Source of the DNA: Candidatus Alloscybalousia intestinigallinarum
GTDB taxonomy: Bacteria; Bacillota_I; Bacilli_A; RF39; UBA660
Reading direction: 5' to 3'
Assembly (NCBI GenBank): GCA_018716115.1
Contig: DVKF01000042.1
Coordinates: forward strand, 1-33,092
DNA: 33,092 nt
The notes beneath the pieces were generated by a model. It saw only the letters and a list, made by a program, of their open reading frames with translations. It had not been told where the DNA came from and did no database searches. The first letter of the stretch is position 1, and each line of letters begins with the position of its first letter. Of the stretch, positions 1-8,215 are shown piece by piece. The position numbers were made by a program, and so were the translations under genes.

Positions 1-6
1 ATTTAT

Positions 7-73
7 AGACATAAGTTTGTTCCTTTCAGTGTTTTTTTGTGTTAATTACATTGTATCAGACTTATGTCTTTTT
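7..73 (+). terminator. Possible terminator of an upstream gene (long-loop inverted repeat)
   Basis: A perfect 10-bp inverted repeat (AGACATAAGT at 7-16, ACTTATGTCT at 60-69) is followed by a T-run at 69-73. The 43-nt loop is long for an intrinsic terminator, so this is uncertain. The gene it might serve lies outside the window. Confidence 0.35.
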
Positions 74-83
74 ATTTAAACAA

Positions 84-119
84 AAATAGCATTGGTGAAA
101 ATATTCACCAACACTATTT
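84..119. terminator. Hairpin, probable bidirectional or minus-strand terminator
   Basis: Arms 84-99 and 104-119 pair at 14 of 16 positions around a 4-nt loop. On the minus strand the stem is followed by TTTTTGTTT, as in an intrinsic terminator; on the plus strand the tail is weaker. It separates topA from whatever lies upstream. Confidence 0.5.
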
Positions 120-194
120 ATAATACAACCAATAAAAGATTTTTCTTTCATTGCTTTTTTATTGGAAAAAAAGGAAATATTTTTTCTTTTGCTT

Positions 195-202
195 GGTATA
201 AT
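195..202 (+). promoter_or_regulatory. Possible upstream extended -10 promoter for topA
   Basis: TGG followed by TATAAT (197-202) gives an extended -10 element. There is no clear -35 box. It would add a longer leader to topA in addition to the promoter at 229-257. Confidence 0.3.
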
Positions 203-228
203 ATATTACGGAAATAGAAAAATAGGAA

Positions 229-257
229 TTGACAAAAACAAAAATACTTAGTATAAA
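229..257 (+). promoter_or_regulatory. Sigma-A promoter of topA
   Basis: TTGACA (229-234), a 17-bp spacer and TATAAA (252-257). The predicted transcription start is near 264, leaving a very short leader before the AAGGA ribosome binding site (267-271) and the ATG at 281. Confidence 0.65.
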
Positions 258-280
258 TGAATGGATAAGGATGTGAAGAA

Positions 281-2317
281 ATGGCAGAGAATTTAGTCAT
301 CGTAGAATCCCCTAGTAAGAGTAAAACAATTGAAAAATACTTAGGAAAAGATTATAAAGTAGTATCATCTAAGGGACATATTCGTGATTTAGCAACGACT
401 GGTAAATATGGATTAGGTGTCGATGTTGAACATGATTTTGAACCGAATTATACTTGGATTAAGGGAAAGAAGAAATTAGTTGACGATTTAAAAAAAGAAG
501 CTAAGAATGCCAATAAGATATATTTAGCGACCGACCCTGATCGTGAAGGGGAAGCAATTTCTTGGCATTTAAAAGATTCCCTTGGGATTAAGGATAAAGA
601 CTATGAACGAGTATTGTTTCATGAAATTACAAAAGATAAAGTCTTAGATGCTTTTAAACATCCACGAAAAATCGATGAAGATTTGGTACATAGTCAAGAA
701 ACAAGACGAATTCTAGATCGGATTATCGGTTTTCGTTTGAGTAAATTGATGCAATCGAAGACTGGTGGTACTAGTGCTGGTAGAGTACAAAGTGTAGCTT
801 TAAAATTAATTGTTGATCGGGAACGGGAAATTGCTTCTTTCATTCCTGAAGAGTATTGGACAATTACGGCTAAGTTTTCGAACTTCGAAGCGGAGCTTTT
901 CCAACATCACCATAAGAAAATTGAAGTAAAGAGTGAAGAAGAAGCAGATCAAGTACTCGCATCTTTAAGCGATACTTATACATTAGAAAATATAGACTCT
1001 AAAGTAAAGAATAAAAAGGGTAAAGTACCATTTATTACTAGTACTCTACAACAAGAAGCTTCGACTAAACTTGGGTTTACTGCCAAAAAGACGATGTCAG
1101 TTGCCCAAAAATTATATGAAGGTATCGATATCGGCAAAGAAACAGTCGGTTTAATTACTTATATGAGAACAGATTCTATTCGTTTATCGGATGAGTATGT
1201 GAATAGTGCTAAAGAGTATATTACTAAAGAATATGGAAAAGATTATGTCGGTAGTATTAAAGTAAGTAAGAAGAAAGAAAATGTACAGGATGCTCATGAA
1301 GCGATACGTCCGACAAGCGTACTTAGAACACCAAAAGAGGTAAAAGCGTATTTGACTCCTGATGAATATAAATTATATCGCTTAATTTATTTTAGAGCTT
1401 TAGCTTCTCTTATGGCGGATGCCAAAGTGAATCAGACAACTGTCATTTTTGATAACAACGATTATCAATTTAAAACAACGGGTCAAGTACTTGTTTTTGA
1501 TGGTTACTTAAAAGTGTATGCCGACTATGAAAGTAGTGAAGATAAAGTTTTACCTGATTTCAAAGAAAAGACTTATGTAACAACCGACGTTGAAAAGAAA
1601 CAACATTTTACCTCACCACCAAGTCGTTATACAGAAGCAAAACTCATTAAAGAAATGGAAGAGTTAGGTATCGGTCGTCCTTCTACTTATGCAACTATTA
1701 TCAGTAATATTAAAGATCGTGGATATGTAGAAATGGAAGATAAAAAATTCGTACCTACTAAGACTGGTTTTGAAGTAACCGATAAGTTACAAGAATTTTT
1801 TAGTGATATTATTAATGTAGAATATACGAGAGATATGGAAAATGATCTCGATGAGATTGCCTCTCATCATAAAGATTCTTTGGCGATTCTTCGTGATTTT
1901 TATCACAAGTTTGAACCAATTGTGCAGAAAGCTTTTGGCGAAATGGTCAAGAATGCTCCAGAAGAAACAGGGGAAGTTTGTCCAGAATGTGGAAGTCCTT
2001 TGGTCAAAAGGACGGGACGTTATGGAGAATTTGTCGCTTGTAGTAATTATCCAGAATGTAAATATATTAAAAAAGAAGCCAAAGAGTTAAAAGAAATTAT
2101 GGAATGTCCAGAATGTCATGAAGGAAAAATTGTCGAGAGGAAAACCAAAAAGGGGAAAATTTTCTATGGATGTAGCCGTTATCCTAAGTGCAAGTTTGCT
2201 TTGTGGGATAAGCCAATTCCTGAATTTTGTCCAGTCTGTAATCATGTATTTGTCGAAAAAAATGGAACAAAAAAGTGTAGTAATCCCGATTGTCCAACAC
2301 AAAAAGACACAAAATAG
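281..2317 (+). CDS. topA: DNA topoisomerase I
   Basis: Type IA topoisomerase that relaxes negative supercoils through a 5'-phosphotyrosine intermediate. The N-terminal Toprim domain begins MAENLVIVESPSKSKT and has the acidic DPDREGE motif near residues 85-91. The catalytic tyrosine is Tyr294 in ITYMRTDS. The C-terminus (about residues 565-678) carries three Cys4 zinc-finger modules, each beginning CPxC, which contact DNA. At 678 aa the length is typical for Firmicutes. The ATG at 281 has AAGGA 9 nt upstream. Its last codons form the left arm of the downstream terminator. The following hypothetical gene plus xerC resemble the topA-trmFO-xerC order of Firmicutes. Identification is secure from the motifs. 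Confidence 0.97.
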   Translation: MAENLVIVESPSKSKTIEKYLGKDYKVVSSKGHIRDLATTGKYGLGVDVEHDFEPNYTWIKGKKKLVDDLKKEAKNANKIYLATDPDREGEAISWHLKDSLGIKDKDYERVLFHEITKDKVLDAFKHPRKIDEDLVHSQETRRILDRIIGFRLSKLMQSKTGGTSAGRVQSVALKLIVDREREIASFIPEEYWTITAKFSNFEAELFQHHHKKIEVKSEEEADQVLASLSDTYTLENIDSKVKNKKGKVPFITSTLQQEASTKLGFTAKKTMSVAQKLYEGIDIGKETVGLITYMRTDSIRLSDEYVNSAKEYITKEYGKDYVGSIKVSKKKENVQDAHEAIRPTSVLRTPKEVKAYLTPDEYKLYRLIYFRALASLMADAKVNQTTVIFDNNDYQFKTTGQVLVFDGYLKVYADYESSEDKVLPDFKEKTYVTTDVEKKQHFTSPPSRYTEAKLIKEMEELGIGRPSTYATIISNIKDRGYVEMEDKKFVPTKTGFEVTDKLQEFFSDIINVEYTRDMENDLDEIASHHKDSLAILRDFYHKFEPIVQKAFGEMVKNAPEETGEVCPECGSPLVKRTGRYGEFVACSNYPECKYIKKEAKELKEIMECPECHEGKIVERKTKKGKIFYGCSRYPKCKFALWDKPIPEFCPVCNHVFVEKNGTKKCSNPDCPTQKDTK

Positions 2318-2340
2318 TCAGTGTCTTTTTGTTTTCTTTT
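2299..2340 (+). terminator. Intrinsic terminator of topA, overlapping its stop codon
   Basis: Arms 2299-2310 and 2321-2332 pair perfectly (core AAAAAGACAC / GTGTCTTTTT) and lead into a T-rich tract to 2340. The left arm encodes the last topA residues and the stop codon lies in the 10-nt loop. Confidence 0.75.
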
Positions 2341-2360
2341 TTGCTTCTTTGTGATATGCT
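2332..2360 (+). promoter_or_regulatory. Possible promoter for the 2399 gene
   Basis: Extended -10 TGA-TATGCT (2352-2360) with a poor -35 (TTTTCT, 2332-2337) at 17 bp. The -35 lies inside the T-tract of the topA terminator, an arrangement also seen before ppdK and the PfkB gene. Confidence 0.4.
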
Positions 2361-2398
2361 AAACATAAGAAGCAGAAGCTACGGAAGGAGAGATATTG

Positions 2399-3169
2399 AT
2401 GAATCGTTATCAATTACAAGCAGTATTAACAGATGGAAGTAAAGAGAATATTACGTTGCCGGAATGTTCTCGTTTGATTGATATTGATCGCTTTACAAAT
2501 TCCTTTAATCGATTTGATTTTGAAGAATGGTTAAGAACCAATCATTATCTATCTACTAATAGTAATGTTCAGTCATTTCAAATTGCGATTAAGGGGAAAG
2601 ATTATCCTTATTCAGTAATGTTTAAGAATCCGTATCTAGAAAAAATTTTAAAACATATGAGTACAAGTGATCGAGTGGATTCCACTTGTGAAGATTTTCA
2701 TGAGATGAGGCGGTTTCTATTTCGTCAGGTTGAAGAGGAAAAATTTCAATTTTTAGAAAAGTATCCTTATCAAAATCATCTTTCACGAAAAATATATAAT
2801 TATCTACAGTCTAATGTCGAGTCTAGTGAAGATTTATTACAGAAGAAAAGTATCGAGGCAGAAATTATTCGAGAAATTGCTCGCTATAAAACTTATCGCT
2901 CTCTTAGTCTTTATCGTCATAATCGAGTGGATCAGTATTATGTGCAGTTTGGACATAGGGGAAGAAATCAAGCTGTTCGACAACAACCAAGAGTACAAAA
3001 TGTAGAGATTAAAGCTACTTTTGAAGATTTTGAAAAAGATTATCAATTGAGTAAACCAAATTGTAATGTTCAAGTATATGATGGAGTTCAAGTGTTTTTT
3101 AATGCTTCAGGAGAAGAAAAAGAAGAATATTTAACGGAAGAAGAATTAGAAAAGGGCATGATCAAATAG
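2399..3169 (+). CDS. Hypothetical protein between topA and xerC
   Basis: A 256-aa soluble protein that I do not recognise. There is no signal peptide or membrane segment. The middle (about 95-175) is charged and probably helical, and the C-terminus is very acidic (EEKEEYLTEEELEKG). The frame opens at TTG 2396, but GGAAGGAG at 2383-2390 is 8 nt from the ATG at 2399, so that ATG is preferred. Its stop overlaps the GTG start of the recombinase gene by one base, which implies translational coupling. It occupies the place that trmFO has in many Firmicutes, but it shows no FAD-binding GxGxxG motif and is far too short to be TrmFO. The codon bias is like its neighbours. Confidence 0.8.
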   Translation: MNRYQLQAVLTDGSKENITLPECSRLIDIDRFTNSFNRFDFEEWLRTNHYLSTNSNVQSFQIAIKGKDYPYSVMFKNPYLEKILKHMSTSDRVDSTCEDFHEMRRFLFRQVEEEKFQFLEKYPYQNHLSRKIYNYLQSNVESSEDLLQKKSIEAEIIREIARYKTYRSLSLYRHNRVDQYYVQFGHRGRNQAVRQQPRVQNVEIKATFEDFEKDYQLSKPNCNVQVYDGVQVFFNASGEEKEEYLTEEELEKGMIK

Positions 3170-4080
3170 TGAAAGAACGGTTAAGTGGTAGTAAAGAATT
3201 AATGAATTTTCTTACTTATTTAGAAGTACAGAAAAATTATTCGGTTTATACTAGGAATAACTATCAGAAAGATATTGAAGCTTTTTTATCCTTTTGTAGT
3301 GAACGAAAAATCTCTTATTCCACGATTACTTATCCAGAAGCCCAATCTTATCTTTTTTATTTGTATGAGGATAAGAAGAATCAAGCGAGTAGCGTTTCTA
3401 GAAAAATTAGTGCCATTCGTAGATTTTATCAGTATTTAAGTAATCAGAATCTAGTTCAAAATAGTTCTTTTTCTCTTTTAAAACTTCCTAAGAAAGAAAA
3501 AAAACTTCCTAAATTCTTTGCTTATAATGAGTTAGAAGAATTGTTTTGTATTCCTGATCAGTCTACTCCGCTTGGGCAAAGAGATGCGGTTATTTTAGAA
3601 ATGCTTTACGCAACAGGAATACGAGTTAGTGAGTTAGTGGGTATTGAACTAAATGATATTCATCTTGCAGATAGAACGATTCATATTTTAGGAAAAGGAA
3701 ACAAAGAAAGAATTGTCTATTTTAATCAAGCAACTTTTAATCGCTTGAAGAAATATTTAGCGGATGGTAGAAAAGTACTAAATCAAAAACAGCTATCCTT
3801 TTTATTTCTCAATCAACGTGGTGGGCAATTAACTACCCGTGGAGTAGAAGATATCTTAGAACGTATTATTCAAAAGACATCGTTAAATAAGCATATTTCT
3901 CCCCATATGATTCGTCATAGTTTTGCGACTCACTTATTAAATGAAGGTTGTGATTTATTATCCGTTCAACAGTTATTAGGTCATGAAAGTTTAAGTGCTA
4001 CTTCGATTTATACCCATGTTACGACGGATCGGTTGAAAGAAGTTTATTTACATGCTCATCCTAGAGCGCGAAAAAAATAA
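3169..4080 (+). CDS. xerC: Tyrosine site-specific recombinase, XerC/CodV type
   Basis: Xer-type tyrosine recombinase that would resolve chromosome dimers at dif with a second Xer protein. The N-terminal SAM-like core-binding domain spans about residues 5-95 and the catalytic domain about 110-300. All catalytic residues are visible: Arg152 (TGIRVSEL), Lys176 (GKGNKER), His246 and Arg249 (PHMIRHSF), His272 (LLGHESL) and the nucleophile Tyr281 (SIYTHV). The 303-aa length is normal. GTG 3169 is the start; it overlaps the previous stop, with AAAGGG about 12 nt upstream. Assignment to XerC rather than XerD rests on the topA-X-xer position, like topA-trmFO-codV in Bacillus; the motifs alone do not separate the two. 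An integrase is less likely because no prophage genes are nearby. Confidence 0.88.
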   Translation: MKERLSGSKELMNFLTYLEVQKNYSVYTRNNYQKDIEAFLSFCSERKISYSTITYPEAQSYLFYLYEDKKNQASSVSRKISAIRRFYQYLSNQNLVQNSSFSLLKLPKKEKKLPKFFAYNELEELFCIPDQSTPLGQRDAVILEMLYATGIRVSELVGIELNDIHLADRTIHILGKGNKERIVYFNQATFNRLKKYLADGRKVLNQKQLSFLFLNQRGGQLTTRGVEDILERIIQKTSLNKHISPHMIRHSFATHLLNEGCDLLSVQQLLGHESLSATSIYTHVTTDRLKEVYLHAHPRARKK

Positions 4081-4218
4081 TGGAAAATAGGGTAATCTAG
4101 GATAGAAAAAGAGAAAAAGGAAATCTTTGTTATAGTCGAAAACATTAGTTGATCAGTCCAAATGATAAGATAATTAGTCTCAAAAGAAAGCGATATCACT
4201 AGGAAAGGATAAATATTT

Positions 4219-5178
4219 ATGACAAATGAAAAAAATAAGATTTATTATTATACGAAAAATCACGAAGGGGTAATTGTTCCTTTTACATATCCGCTTGGAA
4301 AATATTTTCTTTTTGATGCTATTGGAAATATTAGAAAGAATATTAAACATTTATATTTTCAGAACTGGGAAAAGTGGTTAAAATTAGATCTTATTTCTTC
4401 TGATACTTCTATTCGTATCGATTTAACTCATCGTCCACAAACCTTGAGATTGCTTTCTTCTCAGCCTATAGAAATACGAGTCTTTGATGAGGATAATATT
4501 CTTTATGAAATTAAAATAGAAAATTGTAAAGAAGAGACTCTCTTGTATTTAGATCAATTTGAAAAAAGGTTAATTATTGATGAGGGGAATCCTAAAGTTC
4601 GTATTACCGGTGATACGAGGTTACTGGATTCTATGAAATTTTCTCGTGTGGATTCTCTTTCTCTAGTAAATTCTCAGGTATTTTTAGGTAATTTCTCTTT
4701 TTCTGGTAATCAGCTTGTGATGGAGCAAGTAGAAGGTAATATTGAAGATTTTAATTTGGATTTGGAGAATTTAAGAGTTGTAGATACAACATTACAGAGT
4801 AATTATGGTAGGAATATAATAGATTGTGTTCATCTACCTGTTTTTCGAAATAGTTATTGGTTGTGTGAACAGCCTATTTGTTATAATAAAGATATGATTG
4901 GGAGTAAAAGACATGGCATTTTGCTTAGTGATCATTCCTTTAGTCCAATAGATATTGATTTCGCTCGAGCGCGACTTACCTATATACTTGAAAATTTACG
5001 TAGGAAAACTTATTCTAATATGAATCGAGAATTATATCCTGTATTAGAGTCATTACAAGATAGTATGGCACAGTTACAAGCTCAGTATGATGTTCTAAAG
5101 GAAGTAGAAAATTCTATTTATAAAAATGTTCCTCCTAAATTAAAAGTAAAAACGTTATTTAAAGATAATAAAGATTAA
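4219..5178 (+). CDS. Hypothetical protein with repetitive beta-rich middle and helical C-terminus
   Basis: A 319-aa protein of unknown function. The start at ATG 4219 follows AGGAAAGGA at 4201-4209. No signal peptide or transmembrane segment is apparent. Residues about 60-200 alternate short hydrophobic strands with polar turns, suggesting a beta-sheet or solenoid-like fold. Residues about 245-300 form a probable coiled coil. It lies 138 bp after xerC, with no terminator between. A TGA-TAAGAT extended -10 (4163-4171) without a clear -35 could give it its own transcript. I see no catalytic motif. It could be a lineage-specific structural or binding protein, but nothing in the sequence shows what it binds. 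Confidence 0.75.
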   Translation: MTNEKNKIYYYTKNHEGVIVPFTYPLGKYFLFDAIGNIRKNIKHLYFQNWEKWLKLDLISSDTSIRIDLTHRPQTLRLLSSQPIEIRVFDEDNILYEIKIENCKEETLLYLDQFEKRLIIDEGNPKVRITGDTRLLDSMKFSRVDSLSLVNSQVFLGNFSFSGNQLVMEQVEGNIEDFNLDLENLRVVDTTLQSNYGRNIIDCVHLPVFRNSYWLCEQPICYNKDMIGSKRHGILLSDHSFSPIDIDFARARLTYILENLRRKTYSNMNRELYPVLESLQDSMAQLQAQYDVLKEVENSIYKNVPPKLKVKTLFKDNKD

Positions 5179-5195
5179 AGCATTAAGGCTTTTTT
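5174..5195 (+). terminator. Weak terminator after the 4219 gene
   Basis: A short stem (AAAGC / GCTTT) sits directly at the stop codon and is followed by a run of seven T. The stem is only 5 bp, so efficiency is doubtful. Confidence 0.4.
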
Positions 5196-5393
5196 TCTTG
5201 GCTATTAATAGAAAATAAAACTTTTTAGTGGACAGAATCTTACAGCTTTTTTATTATCTGGCAATTTGTTTGTCTACATTATCCCCTCTCTTGTCTATTT
5301 TTAGTTTACCGCTGCAGATGTTATTCATACTTATATCGAATATCGAAGCTTGAAGCGGAGTAGTTAATGTTTTTAAAACTTAACAGTGAAAAG

Positions 5394-5435
5394 AAAGAAA
5401 ACGTATAAATCATATTGTTTTCTTTTTCTTTTTTC
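5394..5435 (+). terminator. Terminator-like hairpin upstream of ppdK
   Basis: Arms AAAGAAAAC (5394-5402) and GTTTTCTTT (5417-5425) pair perfectly around a 14-nt loop and are followed by a T-rich tract. Its right arm and tract overlap the ppdK promoter, so it could insulate ppdK from upstream transcription. Confidence 0.5.
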
Positions 5436-5444
5436 TGTTATACT
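5415..5444 (+). promoter_or_regulatory. Promoter of ppdK
   Basis: Extended -10 TGT-TATACT (5436-5444) with TTGTTT (5415-5420) as a -35 at 18 bp. The start codon at 5478 follows an AAAGGAA ribosome binding site at 5463-5469. Confidence 0.55.
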
Positions 5445-5477
5445 ATAATTGTCGGTTGATAAGAAAGGAATGATAGA

Positions 5478-8102
5478 ATGAAATACGTTTATTTGTTTAG
5501 TGAAGGAAACAAAGACATGCGTAACTTACTCGGTGGAAAGGGTGCCAACCTTGCCGAGATGACTAGTATTGGGTTACCAGTACCACGTGGTTTTACTGTA
5601 ACGACGGAAGCTTGTACTAGATATTACGACGATGGGAAAACAATTGCCGACGAAATTGTTAAAGAAATCGACGAGAAAGTAGAAGAACTTCAAAAAATTA
5701 CAGGTAAAAAATTAGGAGATAGCGAAAATCCATTATTGGTATCGGTAAGAAGTGGTGCTCGTGCTAGTATGCCTGGTATGATGGATACGGTGCTAAATCT
5801 TGGTTTAAATGATGAGGTTGCGAAGGGATTTGCAAAGACGACAAACAATCCACGTTTTGTTTATGATTCTTATCGTAGATTTATTCAAATGTTTGCGGAT
5901 GTTGTTATGGGCTTTCCAAAGAGTTCATTTGAACGCTTATTTGATAAAATCAAAGAAGAAAAAAATGTCGAATACGATACGGAACTTACCGCAGAAGACT
6001 TAATGGAAGTTGTTGACATTTATAAGAAAGAGTACAAAAAACATGCAGGAGTAGAATTTCCTCAGGAACCACGAGTTCAATTGTTAGAAGCAATCAAGGC
6101 GGTATTTAGAAGTTGGAATAATGATCGTGCCATCACTTACCGTAGATTGAATGATATTCCATCTTCTTGGGGAACAGCAGTTAATGTACAAGAGATGGTT
6201 TACGGAAATCGTGGAGATACGTCTGGTACGGGTGTAGCGTTCACTAGAAATCCCGCAACTGGGGAGAAAAAGTTGTTTGGTGAATATTTGATGAATGCTC
6301 AAGGTGAAGATGTTGTAGCTGGTATTCGTACGCCACAATCCATTGATACATTAAAAGAAACGATGCCAGAATGTTATGAAGAATTCGTACGCATCTGTCA
6401 TATTTTGGAAGAACATTATCGTGATATGCAAGATATGGAATTTACTATCGAAGATGGAAAACTCTTTATGTTGCAGACGAGAAACGGAAAAAGAACTGCA
6501 GCAGCAGCCTTAAAAATTGCGGTTGACTTAGTGAATGAAGGAATGTTAACGAAAGAAGAAGCATTACTTAAAGTAGAACCTAAACAACTTGATCAACTTT
6601 TACATCCGAATTTCGATGAAGCTAGTTTAAAAGCGGCTGAAGTGATTGCAAAAGGATTAGCGGCATCACCTGGAGCAGCAACTGGAAAAATTTATTTTAC
6701 TGCTGAAGATGTAATTAAAGCCCATGAGGCAGGAGAAAAAGATATGTTGTTAGTTCGTCTTGAAACTTCTCCAGAAGATATTGAAGGAATGAATCTCGCT
6801 CACGGTATTTTGACGATTCGTGGAGGAATGACTTCTCATGCTGCCGTTGTTGCCCGTGGTATGGGTACTTGCTGTGTATCCGGTTGTGGTGAACTTCGTA
6901 TTGATGAAGAAAAGAAAACCGTAACGACTAAAGATGGTAAAGTCTTTATAGAAGGCGATTGGATGAGCTTAGACGGTTCAACGGGAAATGTGTACGGGGA
7001 AAGAATTAAGACTGTAGATCCAGAAATTGTTGGTGACTTTGAAACCTTTATGGGATGGGCTGATAGCGTTCGTACCCTTAAAGTAAGAACCAATGCTGAT
7101 AATCCAAAAGATGCTAGTGTTGCTCGTAAATTTGGGGCTGAAGGAATTGGTCTTTGCCGGACTGAGCACATGTTCTTCGAAACCGATAGAATTTTTAATT
7201 TCCGTCGTATGATTACTGCGGATACCAAAGAAAAACGAGAAGAAGCACTCGAAAAAATACTTCCTTATCAACGAGATGACTTTGAACAATTATTTAGAGT
7301 GATGGAAGGGTATGGCGTAACGATTCGTTTCCTTGATCCACCACTACATGAATTCTTACCTCACACTGACGAAGAAATTAAGCCACTTGCTGAAAGTTTA
7401 GGTATGACTTTTGAAGCATTAAAGGCAAGGGTAGAATCGTTAAAAGAATTCAATCCAATGATGGGACACCGTGGCTGCCGTTTAGCGGTTACTTATCCAG
7501 AAATAGCGGAAATGCAGACTCGTGCTGTTATCGAAGCAGCAATTAAAGTAAATAAAGATGGAATTAAGGTAAGTCCAGAGATTATGATTCCATTAGTTGG
7601 CGATGTAAAAGAATTAGCCTTTGTTAAAAACATCGTTACTTCTACAGCAGACAAGATTATCAAAGAAGCTGGTGTTGAACTTGATTATCATGTTGGAACA
7701 ATGATTGAAATTCCAAGAGCAGCAATCACTGCCGATAAGATTGCTGAAGAAGCAGAATTCTTCTCATTTGGCACGAACGATTTAACCCAAATGACTTATG
7801 GATTTAGTCGTGATGATGCCGGCAAGTTCTTAGAAGATTATTATAAGAAAGGGATTTTTGAAAGCGATCCATTTGCACATATCGATCAAGAAGGCGTCGG
7901 TGCATTGATGAAGATTGCGGTAGAAAAAGGTAAAGCTACTCGTCCTGATATCAAACTTGGTATCTGTGGTGAACATGGCGGAGATCCTGCAAGCGTAGAA
8001 TTCTGTCATCAATTAGGTTTAACTTATGTTTCTTGTAGCCCATATCGGGTACCTTTAGCTAGACTTGCTGCGGCACAAGCTGCTGTTCAATCAAAGAAAT
8101 AA
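5478..8102 (+). CDS. ppdK: Pyruvate, phosphate dikinase
   Basis: Interconverts ATP, phosphate and pyruvate with AMP, diphosphate and phosphoenolpyruvate. In anaerobic Firmicutes it often works in the pyruvate-forming direction or in gluconeogenesis. The N-terminal ATP-grasp domain starts with GGKGANLAEM (near residue 15). The swivelling phosphohistidine domain has GGMTSHAAVVARG with catalytic His454. The C-terminal PEP/pyruvate TIM barrel contains the GCR motif in MGHRGCRL and catalytic Cys830 in GICGEHGG. At 874 aa it has the standard length for PPDK. It is a single-gene unit, with its own promoter and a strong terminator after it. Identification is secure. Confidence 0.97.
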   Translation: MKYVYLFSEGNKDMRNLLGGKGANLAEMTSIGLPVPRGFTVTTEACTRYYDDGKTIADEIVKEIDEKVEELQKITGKKLGDSENPLLVSVRSGARASMPGMMDTVLNLGLNDEVAKGFAKTTNNPRFVYDSYRRFIQMFADVVMGFPKSSFERLFDKIKEEKNVEYDTELTAEDLMEVVDIYKKEYKKHAGVEFPQEPRVQLLEAIKAVFRSWNNDRAITYRRLNDIPSSWGTAVNVQEMVYGNRGDTSGTGVAFTRNPATGEKKLFGEYLMNAQGEDVVAGIRTPQSIDTLKETMPECYEEFVRICHILEEHYRDMQDMEFTIEDGKLFMLQTRNGKRTAAAALKIAVDLVNEGMLTKEEALLKVEPKQLDQLLHPNFDEASLKAAEVIAKGLAASPGAATGKIYFTAEDVIKAHEAGEKDMLLVRLETSPEDIEGMNLAHGILTIRGGMTSHAAVVARGMGTCCVSGCGELRIDEEKKTVTTKDGKVFIEGDWMSLDGSTGNVYGERIKTVDPEIVGDFETFMGWADSVRTLKVRTNADNPKDASVARKFGAEGIGLCRTEHMFFETDRIFNFRRMITADTKEKREEALEKILPYQRDDFEQLFRVMEGYGVTIRFLDPPLHEFLPHTDEEIKPLAESLGMTFEALKARVESLKEFNPMMGHRGCRLAVTYPEIAEMQTRAVIEAAIKVNKDGIKVSPEIMIPLVGDVKELAFVKNIVTSTADKIIKEAGVELDYHVGTMIEIPRAAITADKIAEEAEFFSFGTNDLTQMTYGFSRDDAGKFLEDYYKKGIFESDPFAHIDQEGVGALMKIAVEKGKATRPDIKLGICGEHGGDPASVEFCHQLGLTYVSCSPYRVPLARLAAAQAAVQSKK

Positions 8103-8110
8103 TCTATTTT

Positions 8111-8148
8111 AAGACTAAGATAACGAATTAATTATCTTAGTCTTTTTT
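8111..8148 (+). terminator. Intrinsic terminator of ppdK
   Basis: A perfect 13-bp stem (arms 8111-8123 and 8132-8144) with an 8-nt loop runs into T6 at 8143-8148. Confidence 0.9.
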
Positions 8149-8169
8149 GTTTAAATTTCTAATTAAGGG

Positions 8170-8198
8170 TTGACACTTATCGTTTAACAGAATAATAT
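8170..8198 (+). promoter_or_regulatory. Promoter of the kinase-like gene
   Basis: TTGACA (8170-8175), a 17-bp spacer and TAATAT (8193-8198). Predicted start of transcription is near 8205, giving a leader of only about 11 nt before the ATG at 8216. Confidence 0.6.
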
Positions 8199-8215
8199 AT
8201 CATTCAAAAAAAGAA

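Larger units (their letters stand above)
5179..5477. other. Intergenic region before ppdK
   Basis: About 300 bp without a supported gene. It holds the weak terminator near 5174-5195, an apparently featureless 5200-5390 stretch with no open frame of useful length on either strand, then a hairpin (5394-5425) and the ppdK promoter. A decayed gene in 5200-5390 cannot be excluded. Confidence 0.5.

Noticed and set aside
5290..5350. Possible small minus-strand peptide before ppdK
   Set aside because: Only about 24 codons, with no ribosome binding site or similarity to anything recognised.
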